42,951 nt of DNA, taken from contig JAJDEI010000239.1 of assembly GCA_029259845.1 (NCBI GenBank), positions 1 through 42,951 on the forward strand. Direction: 5' to 3'. Origin of the DNA: Planctomycetaceae bacterium. Lineage in GTDB: Bacteria > Planctomycetota > Planctomycetia > Planctomycetales > Planctomycetaceae. Below are positions 17,659-25,578 of the stretch, one piece after another. The notes under the pieces were generated by a model. That model saw nothing but the letters and a program-made list of their open reading frames with translations. It ran no database searches and was not told the DNA's origin. Made by a program: the position numbers and the translations under genes. How positions within the stretch are numbered: the first letter of the stretch is position 1; each line of letters begins with the position of its first letter.

Positions 17659-19332
17659 TTACCGTGGCTGCTGGTTCGCGACGTCGTTCAGGTGCCAGTC
17701 ATAGTCCATGAACTGCACGCGCGGCAAGTGGTCCCGTTCGATGGCTGCCTGCAGCGCGGGTGAGAACTGCGCTGCGTATCGGAGTTCCGAACCGGCCACT
17801 TGGGCGAAATCGCCGCCGTACCACTGGTACAGCCGCGTCAGCATCACGACGGCGCTCTCCGGCGCATATTGAAACCAGGTCTTGTGATGGTGAACGTACT
17901 CCGCCTGTCGCTGGAGTTGGTCCCCAATGTCCGCAGCCCGGTAGGCTTCCCGCGTCAGTGGCGGACAGCCGACAGCCGCACAGACGAGGGCAAAATGAAT
18001 TCGGGGTTCGGTGAACTTCGGGCGAATCTGCTCGTGCTCAATCTGGCTGAGGCTCCAGACGTGGCTGCCGACCTGCCACCGTTCCGCCTCCCACCGCTCA
18101 CTGCCGGGAATGTCCCGGATCGATTCGAGCGGAGAATTCTCAACGATCAACTGCACTGTAAAGGCGTTGTAGGCGTTGATCAGCAGTGCCAGTTTTTCGT
18201 TGCGGCCCAGTTCGTCAAACGGAGCCTGGGCGACGGCATCCAGATACGCTTGCAGTTGTTCCGGATGCGCCTTGATAGCCTGGTAATCGACCCAGCCTCC
18301 CTCGCGAACGGACGACTTCAGAATTGCGTCCCACAAACTGTGGTCCACGTGCGGACCGTCCGTTGACGGCGCGTAGGCTTCGGTGAGTTCGACCTGAGGG
18401 GGAAGCGCTCCCACCAGTGATCCCAGGAGTTGTGCGATCGCCGGCTTCTGCGTTTGAGCGAAGATTGCGGCTGCGAGCAGGAGCACGGCTGTGGCTCCGA
18501 GCCTGATCGTGCGGCCCCAGCTTGGTTGTGACCCGTCTTCCGAAGTTGCCGCGGCCTTTTGCTCCTGCGGCCTGGTGTGGAGCGAAGTCTTCTCGTCCAG
18601 CTTTCGTTTCGCCAGCCAGGTCACGTAAACGGTGACCACCACGGTGGCGAGGAGCCCGACGGCCAGCATGGCCCCTTGGGCGACGGAACGGCCTCCGCTC
18701 GCCGTCGCTGCGGCCCCCGCCACATGGCCCAGATAGACGTACAGGAACGGTCCCGGTGCCATCGCCACCCAACTGGCGATGACGTACGGCCAGAACTTGA
18801 TGTCCGTCAGCCCGTAGAGATAGTTCTGCACGTTAAAGGGAATGGCCGGTGAGAGCCGCAGCAGGGCCACGATCTTCCAACCGCCCTCGCTGATCGCTTC
18901 GTCGATGGCAGCAAACTTGGGACGCGACCGGGCCATCTCCTCGACCCGCGCGCGTGCCATATAGCGGGCAATGAGAAACGCCGCTGCGGCCCCCGCGACC
19001 GACCCCGCCGAGACGGCGACAAACCCGATCCCCAGTCCAAAAATGGCCCCGCCGGCCAACGTGATGAGAGAACCGGGAATCAGCAGGACCGTCGCGACCA
19101 CATAAATGAGCGCGAAGACAACAGGGCCCATCAGTCCCAGCCCTTCGATCCAGCCGGTGACGAACGCTTGCATCTCGCCGATGGGCAAGGCTCGCATGAA
19201 CAACAGCACGGCGGCCAGTATCATCGCAAGCGAGATTCCCTGGAGAATCGACGCTCGCTTCGCGGTGAGCAAGGGCCCTCGGCCGTGATCCGGCGATTGA
19301 GGTTCAACGGTTGCATTTGCGGACTGTTCCAT
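17659..19332 (-). CDS. TVP38/TMEM64 membrane protein fused to DUF547
   Basis: About 557 aa from the ATG at 19332 (GAGG upstream; an ATG at 19344 is possible). The N-terminal half is a TVP38/TMEM64 (DedA/VTT-like) transporter: several helices, LIPGSLITLAGGAIFG, GSVAGAAAAFLIARY, then LLRLSPAIPFNVQNYLYGLT. After another helix around residue 300 comes DUF547, a papain/transglutaminase-like fold: WVDYQAIKAH, KLALLINAYNAFTVQLIVEN, IHFALVCAAVGCPPLTREAY and a final QFMDYDWHLN. VTT proteins are linked to lipid scrambling or flipping; DUF547 activity is unknown. Both domains occur near arsS in other bacteria, to my knowledge, and here they are one polypeptide. A lipid or arsenolipid export/processing role is an inference. 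Confidence 0.85.
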   Translation of the reverse strand: MEQSANATVEPQSPDHGRGPLLTAKRASILQGISLAMILAAVLLFMRALPIGEMQAFVTGWIEGLGLMGPVVFALIYVVATVLLIPGSLITLAGGAIFGLGIGFVAVSAGSVAGAAAAFLIARYMARARVEEMARSRPKFAAIDEAISEGGWKIVALLRLSPAIPFNVQNYLYGLTDIKFWPYVIASWVAMAPGPFLYVYLGHVAGAAATASGGRSVAQGAMLAVGLLATVVVTVYVTWLAKRKLDEKTSLHTRPQEQKAAATSEDGSQPSWGRTIRLGATAVLLLAAAIFAQTQKPAIAQLLGSLVGALPPQVELTEAYAPSTDGPHVDHSLWDAILKSSVREGGWVDYQAIKAHPEQLQAYLDAVAQAPFDELGRNEKLALLINAYNAFTVQLIVENSPLESIRDIPGSERWEAERWQVGSHVWSLSQIEHEQIRPKFTEPRIHFALVCAAVGCPPLTREAYRAADIGDQLQRQAEYVHHHKTWFQYAPESAVVMLTRLYQWYGGDFAQVAGSELRYAAQFSPALQAAIERDHLPRVQFMDYDWHLNDVANQQPR

Positions 19333-19885
19333 ATCGCCTCGCATAGATTCTGGGTCGCAAGAAGAGTGCCGTGCCGCCCGTTGAAACCTCGTTGCGGTGT
19401 ACCACTGCCCTGCCGGAAGTGCCAACGATCAACACGCTTTGTCGTAACGTCACGGCTGGCACAACCGTGGCACACCTTGTTCAACGGCTGCTGTCACGGA
19501 AGCCTTCCCATCGGAAGCCGTCGCACCATAAGAGCATTCGTAGCGGGAAACCTCGAATCCGGTTGTGCGTCAACTCACAGTCCTCGCACTATTTTTCCCA
19601 TTCGTGGAGAGATGGACACTCTCACACATCGACGGCGTTCGACGCAGAGCGTAGGAAGTTCGCGGAGGAAACGGCAAGATAAGACCGCGACGACGGGACA
19701 ACCGCGACCGGACCGCGATGCCGGCACTGCGAGGACGCCAGCTTCTTCCGGGATCGTTCCGCCGGAATGCCGGAACGGGTTGGTGTCTTGACAGACTTTG
19801 ATTCGACGCTTGGAATTTAAGCGTTCGCTTGGTTTCGCAGCCTGAAGGCTGAACTCCTGCCAGACGTTGCCGGATTGACAGATTT
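19333..19885. other. 550-nt gap, repeat-derived
   Basis: No supported gene. Positions 19810-19857 contain a degenerate copy of the TTGGAGTTCA/TGAACTCCAA palindrome family (TTGGAATTTAAGCG then CTGAAGGCTGAACTCC). Another portion (around 19640-19680) resembles gene-free repeat sequence near 31000. I see no clear promoter. Confidence 0.4.
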
Positions 19886-20662
19886 CTAGTTGCTGTTGCT
19901 CGCCAGATTCTCTGCCAGCCAGTTTCTGAGGAGTTGTGCGTCCGTCCCGCGGGGCGACGGGTCTGTCGCGAAGAGAATCGTCCCGTCGGTGCCCACGACG
20001 ACCATGCGATTCGGCTTGGCGGCGTACGCTTTGCCAACGCTGTTGCCGATGGTGTCCACGGCAATCGGGAGATTGAGCCGGGCCGTGCGTTGGCAAATCG
20101 TCGCTGTCGCGGTCCGCGTCTGGTTGTCTGTCGGCTGAGGGATTTTCAGTAGGGTTTCCTGCCCGTTCTCGCGGACCACCGACAGGACTGAGTCCGGATG
20201 AGCCTCACGAACGTAGACGAACAGAAACCGGGCTTGGTCCTTGAACTGCTCATAAACGGCGTCAACCCGGGTGAGTTGCCCGCGGAACGGAGGGCAGGTC
20301 ATGCTTCCGAAAATCAGCACCGCCGGCTGCGTGGCGCGAAGATCGTGAAGCGAAACGGTCCGGCCGGCCTGTTCGACACCGGCCTTCTGCGAATCGAATT
20401 TCTTCCCGGCTGCCACCGCGCGGCTGCCGGTGTCGGGAAGGAGCGGAAGCGTGAACTCCGGTGCGACACTTCCTGCTTGCAGCCGATTAACCCAGCGGGC
20501 GCTTCGGTCAGGACGAGTGATCACCTCACCCGGCTTGCGCAATCGTCGGCCGCCGCGCCTGGGGGCTGATGATCGGTCCTGACCGGGGACAGCGTCGGCT
20601 CCCATGAGGCAAAGGCAGCACGTAAGCGCCAGAATCGTCCGGTTCAGCAATGTGTGTCGCAT
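19886..20662 (-). CDS. Iodothyronine deiodinase-like secreted thioredoxin-fold protein
   Basis: About 258 aa with a signal peptide (MRHTLLNRTILALTCCLCLM to VPGQ). The thioredoxin-like core reads FGSMTCPPFRGQL and FVYVREAHPDS, closely resembling the deiodinase signatures FGSCTUPPF and IYIEEAHPSDGW. The selenocysteine of vertebrate deiodinases is a cysteine here, encoded TGC, so no recoding is needed. The C-terminus has PNRMVVVGTDGTILFATDPS. Likely a periplasmic thiol peroxidase or reductive dehalogenase-like enzyme; the substrate is unknown. GGGAGAAG fixes the ATG at 20662. A 13-nt G run (C on the coding strand) at 20680-20692 lies in the leader. Confidence 0.8.
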   Translation of the reverse strand: MRHTLLNRTILALTCCLCLMGADAVPGQDRSSAPRRGGRRLRKPGEVITRPDRSARWVNRLQAGSVAPEFTLPLLPDTGSRAVAAGKKFDSQKAGVEQAGRTVSLHDLRATQPAVLIFGSMTCPPFRGQLTRVDAVYEQFKDQARFLFVYVREAHPDSVLSVVRENGQETLLKIPQPTDNQTRTATATICQRTARLNLPIAVDTIGNSVGKAYAAKPNRMVVVGTDGTILFATDPSPRGTDAQLLRNWLAENLASNSN

Positions 20663-20679
20663 CGACTTCTCCCGTTTAT

Positions 20680-20692
20680 GGGGGGGGGGGGG
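20680..20692. repeat. 13-nt homopolymer G/C tract in leader
   Basis: Thirteen consecutive G on the + strand (C on the coding strand), 17 nt upstream of the deiodinase-like start codon and just upstream of its ribosome binding site. Such tracts are prone to slipped-strand length change and also to sequencing error. Confidence 0.8.
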
Positions 20693-20956
20693 CAGATTCT
20701 CGTCCAACCGGCGCGCGGAGCGGCACCCTTTGAACCCCAGGGGGCGTGCAGAGGTTTCGCGATTTCCTGGAAAATGGCCCGCAATCACCTCTTCGCGTGG
20801 GGCCGTTCAAGATAAAGCGCTTGGCGAGCCCAACGCTCGTCGGGCGCACGAAAAAAGGAAGCAGCGAGACGTCCGCCGTCCCGTCGCGAACGCGCCGGAC
20901 AGTGGTCGGGCGACTTCCAGCGATGCATTGGCAAATCCGGGGCCAATGGCGTTGGA

Positions 20957-22300
20957 TCAGTGGGATCGCTGCGGCTTTCGCTTGCGGCGCAGCCAGCGAC
21001 GGTCGGAGGCGGTGACCGGTTGGCCGTTGATAAAGCGCAGCAGGTCTGATTTCAGCTCGTCGGCAGACTGGTAGCGACGTTGAGGATCAGCGGCGACCGC
21101 TTTCAGAATGATTGCCTCCAGCGCGACCGGCAGTTTGGGATTGGCCGTCCGGGGAACAATCACGTCGCCGCGGCAGATGGCCTGCTTGAGTTCGCTGCGT
21201 GTGCGCGCCTGGAAAGCCGGTGCCAGCGTGCACAGTTCGTGGAGCGTGACGCCCAGCGAGTAGACATCGCTGCGTTCATCGGCGGAGCCGACGAGATGCT
21301 CCGGGGACATGTACCGCAGCGTTCCGACGATATCGGGAGACTCGTCGACGTCGGTGATCTGCCGGGCGAGTCCGAAGTCGGTGATCCAGACGACGCCGTC
21401 CGCGTCGAGCAGGACGTTGCCCGGTTTGATATCGCGGTGCAACAAGCCCTGACGATGAGCGTAGCGGAGCGCGGCCGCTGCCTGCACGCCAATCTTCGCG
21501 ATCTGTTTCCAGGAACTGCGGGTTAACTGCCGCCCGCGCAATGAAGACGCCCGGCCCGGACCATGCGGCGTCGGCGACCCATCGGGAGCCGGTCCTTTCG
21601 GAACCGGTCCTTCGCCGGCCGGTCTTTCACTGAGACCGGCTGCTGCGCCCGGTGTCTCTGCGGGGACATCCCCGGTCGCGGCACGGGCGCGGCGAATCTC
21701 GTCGGCGTAAACGACGCCGTCGTCTTCAGACAAGCGTTGGATGATCCAGTCGAGCCCGACACCGGCGATGAGCGGCATCACGTAGTAGCTGAATCCGGCC
21801 TGTTCGCTGTACTGATAAACGGGAACAATGTTGGCATGCCTCAAGCGGGCGGCGAGCCGCGCTTCGTGGGCGAACTGCTCCCGCCAGGGGGAGTCGGGGC
21901 CGTGCTGCCAGGGGAAGATTTTGACGGCCACGCGACGTCCGGGCGGATCCTGATACGCCTCAAACACAACGCCCATCCCACCCCGGCCGATTTCGCGGAC
22001 AATTCGACAATCCCCCAAACGGTCGATCTCAAGCGGTCGCATGAACGGGGCGGCGTTGGCGGCGGTCGACTTGTCCGACTTCCAGTCCTCCATCGCGGCC
22101 ACAAGCGGGAACAGCCGATGAATCTCGCCGGCCTGTTCAGGATGCCGCAGCGCGTAATCATCGATGGACGGAGACTCTCCGCGGCGATGCGCTTCGATGA
22201 ACTGCGTCGCCAGCACTTCCACGGTCTCGCGCGATGGCGAGACCGCCGTGGAGTCGTGCTTCGGCAGCCCGAGCGGTTCGGCGGAGAAGTCGTCTGTCAT
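20957..22300 (-). CDS. Soluble Ser/Thr protein kinase (PknB-like)
   Basis: About 447 aa from the ATG at 22300. A planctomycete-style N-terminal region (ATQFIEAHRRGESPSIDDYA) precedes a complete Hanks kinase: glycine loop IGRGGMGVVFEA, VAVKIF (Lys about 127), catalytic HRDIKPGNVLL (Asp about 290), DFGLA (about 308) and GTLRYMSPEHL. A Pro/Gly/Ala-rich insertion (residues about 195-258) lies between the hinge and the catalytic loop. The protein stops shortly after the kinase domain (FINGQPVTASDRRW), where many planctomycete kinases continue into a TM segment and sensor domain, so it is probably cytosolic. It is downstream of the sigma-factor gene on the same strand, a pairing known in planctomycetes in which the kinase may modulate the sigma factor. 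Confidence 0.88.
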   Translation of the reverse strand: MTDDFSAEPLGLPKHDSTAVSPSRETVEVLATQFIEAHRRGESPSIDDYALRHPEQAGEIHRLFPLVAAMEDWKSDKSTAANAAPFMRPLEIDRLGDCRIVREIGRGGMGVVFEAYQDPPGRRVAVKIFPWQHGPDSPWREQFAHEARLAARLRHANIVPVYQYSEQAGFSYYVMPLIAGVGLDWIIQRLSEDDGVVYADEIRRARAATGDVPAETPGAAAGLSERPAGEGPVPKGPAPDGSPTPHGPGRASSLRGRQLTRSSWKQIAKIGVQAAAALRYAHRQGLLHRDIKPGNVLLDADGVVWITDFGLARQITDVDESPDIVGTLRYMSPEHLVGSADERSDVYSLGVTLHELCTLAPAFQARTRSELKQAICRGDVIVPRTANPKLPVALEAIILKAVAADPQRRYQSADELKSDLLRFINGQPVTASDRRWLRRKRKPQRSH

Positions 22301-22510
22301 GGCATTGTGGGTGATGGGGGCGACTGGTGTCACGACATTCGTTTTCGCAAGACGACCGGTGGCGGGGGCGATGCAACACCATCCGGTGGCCATGCCGCGC
22401 CAATCACGGGGGCGATGTCGTTATTGGGCAGATCGTTCATCACCCCCGGATCAAAATGGCCCTGTTGTTCCACGCATCAACGTGCCCCCGCCACCCGCCG
22501 TGATTGAGAC

Positions 22511-22561
22511 GTTGGAGTTCAGGCTTCGGGCTGCAAGGCAAGCTGAAGCCTGAACTCCAAC
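22511..22561. repeat. Palindrome of the TTGGAGTTCAGGC family
   Basis: Perfect 17-bp arms 22511-22527 (GTTGGAGTTCAGGCTTC) and 22545-22561 around a 17-nt centre (GGGCTGCAAGGCAAGCT). A second copy is at 23805-23857 and a degenerate one near 19810-19857, so this is a dispersed REP-like family. Confidence 0.85.
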
Positions 22562-22614
22562 GGCGAGTTCTCGACGGGTGGCCAAGAGCGAAACCGAACC
22601 GCAGAAGGCTTGAC

Positions 22615-22686
22615 GGCAAAGGGCGCGGAGGAGCACACAGGAAAGTTTCGCTACACGTCTCTCTGCGATCCTCCGCGCCCTCTGCC
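22615..22686. repeat. GGCAAAGGGCGCGGAGGA inverted repeat
   Basis: Arms 22615-22632 and 22669-22686 match at 17 of 18 positions around a 36-nt centre. It is a strong stem in non-coding DNA between the sigma and kinase genes. Confidence 0.75.
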
Positions 22687-22823
22687 GTGATCCCTCCTGG
22701 GGTTTATCGAGTTCACGCGCTGTTGTCGATTTCCAATGGTTTGCGGCATCAGACGGTTTGATCGTGTTTCTCATCTCGATCGATGATTGCTGTTTGAAGC
22801 TTGCAATCCGGGACATCGGGAAA

Positions 22824-23525
22824 TCACTCGTTGAAGAATCCGGGAATTGCCTCCAACACGTCTCGCAGCCGGCTGATCGCCCGAATGTATCTGAGGCTGG
22901 CGGCTTGTTCGCTCAGGCCGAGGAGCGCGGCGGTTTCCAGGTTGCTGAGTTCTTCGAAATGCCGCAGCGCGAGCACTTCCCGGTCGATGTCGCTCATCCC
23001 GTCCAATGCCAGATCGATCTGTTCGGACAGTTCGTCCCGCAATGCCGCCTGCGATGGCGAGGTGAGGTGGCCGAGCAAATGGAATGACAGCGAGTAGGAG
23101 GTCGATGCGGGCGACCAGCGGCCCTGAATCGACACGTCCCGGGAGGCGTCCCGTTTTTGGGCCCCGATGTGCCGGCGGTGCACGTCGATCAAGGTTTGGG
23201 TGACGATCATCCGCATCCAGATTAGAAACGAGCGGGGGTGGTCGTAGAGAAACCGGTCCATGCGCTGGACCGCGTTGAGGTACGCTTCCTGGAGAATGTC
23301 GTCCGGATCCACGCGGCCCTGCAGGCGGCGATCGAGGCGGAAGTTGATAATCCGCCACAGCCGCTCCCGATAGGCCGAAAACAGCTGCGCGAGCGCTGTT
23401 TCGTCCCCCTTGATCATCCGCTGGATCACCGGATCGAGCTGATCGTCCGCATCGCACATCGCTGCACGCATCTCCGTTGAGGGACCGTCCGACGTGACAA
23501 GGTTGCCAATGGGGCTCGCTAACAT
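22824..23525 (-). CDS. ECF-type RNA polymerase sigma-70 family factor
   Basis: About 233 aa from the ATG at 23525; the ATGs at 23471 and 23459 are also possible, and 23471 has GGAG directly before it. Region 2 is clear (LWRIINFRLDRRLQGRVDPD, DILQEAYLNAVQRM, then FLIWMRMIVTQTLIDVHRRH), and region 4 ends the protein (DREVLALRHFEELSNLETAA, LLGLSEQAASLRYIRAISRL). A basic, Ser-rich linker of about 45 residues separates them. Without regions 1 and 3 it is an extracytoplasmic-function type factor redirecting RNA polymerase. No anti-sigma gene is adjacent; the nearby kinase may regulate it instead, as proposed for planctomycete sigma-kinase pairs. Confidence 0.88.
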   Translation of the reverse strand: MLASPIGNLVTSDGPSTEMRAAMCDADDQLDPVIQRMIKGDETALAQLFSAYRERLWRIINFRLDRRLQGRVDPDDILQEAYLNAVQRMDRFLYDHPRSFLIWMRMIVTQTLIDVHRRHIGAQKRDASRDVSIQGRWSPASTSYSLSFHLLGHLTSPSQAALRDELSEQIDLALDGMSDIDREVLALRHFEELSNLETAALLGLSEQAASLRYIRAISRLRDVLEAIPGFFNE

Positions 23526-23804
23526 CCAAGCATACCACTTGCGGCGATCCTGCGGCGGAAAACAATCTCGGCGTGCAACGGCGCTCAAGGAAATCCCCGG
23601 AGGAATCGAATTCGCATCGGCGTCAACCTGCGGCCGGCACGTTCACCGTACAGCGTTCCCGCTGCGGGGCCGTGAACGGTTCCGTCCCTGCCTGATGAAA
23701 CGCAATCGCCTCCGCGGCTTCAACAGGGATCCCCAGGCGTTTCAAAGAATCGGGGCGGAGAGTTTGTCTGGCGGCTGCGATCAATGGGTGACGGAGCGGG
23801 CGGC

Positions 23805-23857
23805 AGTTGGAGTTCAAGCTTTAGCTTGCCCTGCAGCCTCAAGGCTGAACTCCAACT
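23805..23857. repeat. Second palindrome of the TTGGAGTTCA family
   Basis: Arms 23805-23820 (AGTTGGAGTTCAAGCT) and 23841-23857 (AAGGCTGAACTCCAACT) are the same family as 22511-22561, less perfect. It lies just downstream of the sialidase stop codon and may serve as its terminator. Confidence 0.75.
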
Positions 23858-23878
23858 CCCAGCTCCCGGCGCGGGAGT

Positions 23879-25078
23879 TCACTCGCCGCGGACCCACGCT
23901 TCCGGAAACGCGGCGTGCTTCATGCTCTTGCCACCTTCGACGAAGTAGCTATACACGGCATGGATCGTGCCGTCCCGTCCCTGGATGATGGCCGGATAGT
24001 GGTACGACCCGTGCTCGTGCTGCTCCAGGTGCCGGGTCCACTTCCACGTTTCGCCTTCGTCGTCGGAGACCGAGACGGCGAGACTGTTGCGACCCCGTGC
24101 GGAATCATTGTAGATCAGCACCCAGTGTCCGTTCCGGAGGCGCACAGCATCGAGCCCCGAACCGGGATTGGGAAGATCGATCACGCCGACCGGCCCCCAG
24201 CTGATGCCGTCGTCGGGAGATTCACAAACGCGAATCTTGTCTTGGGGACCGTTTTCCCGCATGTAGGCGACCAGTGTGCCGTCGTCTTTGCGAAGGACCG
24301 CCGGTTGGATGCTACCGAAGCCCATCAACGGATCGCTCGCGTACCAGTTTTCGCCCTCATCATCGCTGATTGCCATCAGGCCAAACGAGTACGTGTCCGA
24401 ATAGAGCGGCAGCAGAATCCGCCCGGAAGGGAGCACCGTCGGCTTGCAGCGCGGCTGCCATCCCAGTCGTTGCAGCAACTTGTCTTTCAGCTGCGCACGA
24501 AGTCTGTCCAATTTCGCCTGTTGCTCTGCGGAGGGCGTGATTTTGGAGTCTTTCAGAAGTTGGTCAAGCAACTGCGTGGCCTCGTCGCCGAAGTCGTCCG
24601 GTTTGAGGAAGATCGTGTCCTGACGGTCCCAGACGGGCGGTCCGTCACCCTGGTAGTCGCTGGAAACCTTCAATCGGGTGAGGCACGACTCCCAGGAATT
24701 CGCCAGGATGATCGGCCAGAACAGCCATAACCGCTCCTGACTGTCGATCATCATGCAGGTGTTGCAGTCCGGAAACTGCGGGTGATCGGCCATCAGAAAT
24801 GCCTCGCTCCACTCACGTTCGCCTTGCTTGAGCCGCGCTCCGTAGACGGCGACGTCATCCGCGCGGCGTTCTCCAGAGCCGCGATACCAGGAGACAAGCA
24901 GATCCCCGTTGGGGCACTCGACGATGCCCGGAGCATGGTTGTGCTGAGCGTGCAACGGAAACACCAGTTCCGCCGCCACACCGTCTGCGTCATCCGCCGG
25001 CAACGGCGTCGCGGGCAGCAGGCACACGGATATCACGGACAGTGCAAAGGTGAGGGACGTCAGCACGAAGTGTCGCAT
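23879..25078 (-). CDS. Secreted sialidase-family (BNR/Asp-box) glycoside hydrolase-like protein
   Basis: A 399-aa protein with a signal peptide (MRHFVLTSLTFALSVISVCL to LPADDA). Three Asp-box (S-x-D-x-G-x-x-W) repeats are visible: SDDEGENWYAS, SPDDGISWGP and SDDEGETWKW, the hallmark of six-bladed sialidase propellers. Other family-like motifs are APGIVECPNGDLLVSWYRGS near the start and RCKPTVLPSGRILLPLYSD in the middle, where the Arg may belong to the substrate pocket. Planctomycete members are often annotated exo-alpha-sialidase, although many act on other sugars, so true sialic acid specificity is not established. The ATG at 25078 is preceded by a REP-like palindrome at 25109-25185 that occupies the likely promoter region. 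Confidence 0.85.
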   Translation of the reverse strand: MRHFVLTSLTFALSVISVCLLPATPLPADDADGVAAELVFPLHAQHNHAPGIVECPNGDLLVSWYRGSGERRADDVAVYGARLKQGEREWSEAFLMADHPQFPDCNTCMMIDSQERLWLFWPIILANSWESCLTRLKVSSDYQGDGPPVWDRQDTIFLKPDDFGDEATQLLDQLLKDSKITPSAEQQAKLDRLRAQLKDKLLQRLGWQPRCKPTVLPSGRILLPLYSDTYSFGLMAISDDEGENWYASDPLMGFGSIQPAVLRKDDGTLVAYMRENGPQDKIRVCESPDDGISWGPVGVIDLPNPGSGLDAVRLRNGHWVLIYNDSARGRNSLAVSVSDDEGETWKWTRHLEQHEHGSYHYPAIIQGRDGTIHAVYSYFVEGGKSMKHAAFPEAWVRGE

Positions 25079-25108
25079 CGCAAAGCTCTCTGTGTTTGGA
25101 AAGATGGC

Positions 25109-25185
25109 GGGGTCAGGCGCCTTTTTCGGTCAGCGCTCGCTCTGAATGACCTGCCGTTTTCGCCGGAATGAAGGTGCCTGACCCC
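25109..25185. repeat. REP-like palindrome GGGGTCAGGCRCC, copy 1
   Basis: Arms 25109-25121 (GGGGTCAGGCGCC) and 25173-25185 (GGTGCCTGACCCC) differ at one position. The same family is found at 36833-36908. This palindrome type is, to my knowledge, associated with REP-related tyrosine transposases (RAYTs) in other bacteria; no such transposase is in the window. Confidence 0.8.
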
Positions 25186-25390
25186 CAACCGGTGAGCGCA
25201 GACTGCGAATCAGCCGAACCTGAGTTTGACGCACACATCGAGGCGACGCAACAGCCGAAGGCCGTTCTCGGTGCAGGCGCGGGCGGCTGGTGGCGCGTCC
25301 GTACGGGCAGACGGGCCTGTGCGGACCCGTGTCGAAGTGTCGGAGTGTCGGAACAACGCAGCGGCAGGGTGATGGCGTGACGTGACCGTC

Positions 25391-25533
25391 AGAGCCCCGA
25401 GCGTTGGCGACGGGACGGTCCCGGAGACGATCCCCAAAGAGGAACCGAGACACCGGCACGCACCACGGCCACCTGTCAGCGTGCGGGTCTGAGGCTCCCC
25501 TTCCCGTTCCCCGTCGCTAACGCTCTGGGCTCT
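25391..25533. repeat. Inverted repeat with GCGTTRGCGACGGG arms
   Basis: Arms 25391-25414 (AGAGCCCCGAGCGTTGGCGA...) and 25510-25533 (CCCGTCGCTAACGCTCTGGG...) pair with few mismatches around about 95 nt. The gap between coaB (end 25579) and the sialidase start holds this repeat and the 25109-25185 palindrome but no supported gene. Confidence 0.65.
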
Positions 25534-25578
25534 GATTCGCGCAGCCTCGATGAACGGTCGCAGATTCAGACAACGACG

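Larger units (their letters stand above)
22301..22823. other. 520-nt gap between sigma factor and kinase genes
   Basis: No supported gene. It carries two strong palindromes, described separately at 22511-22561 and 22615-22686. The size and repeats argue against tight coupling of the sigma and kinase genes. Confidence 0.5.

Noticed and set aside
20300..20330. Selenocysteine (in-frame TGA) in the deiodinase-like protein
   Set aside because: The codon at the catalytic position is TGC (Cys), and no in-frame TGA is present.
22511..23857. CRISPR array
   Set aside because: The repeats are palindromes far apart with no regular spacers and no cas genes nearby.
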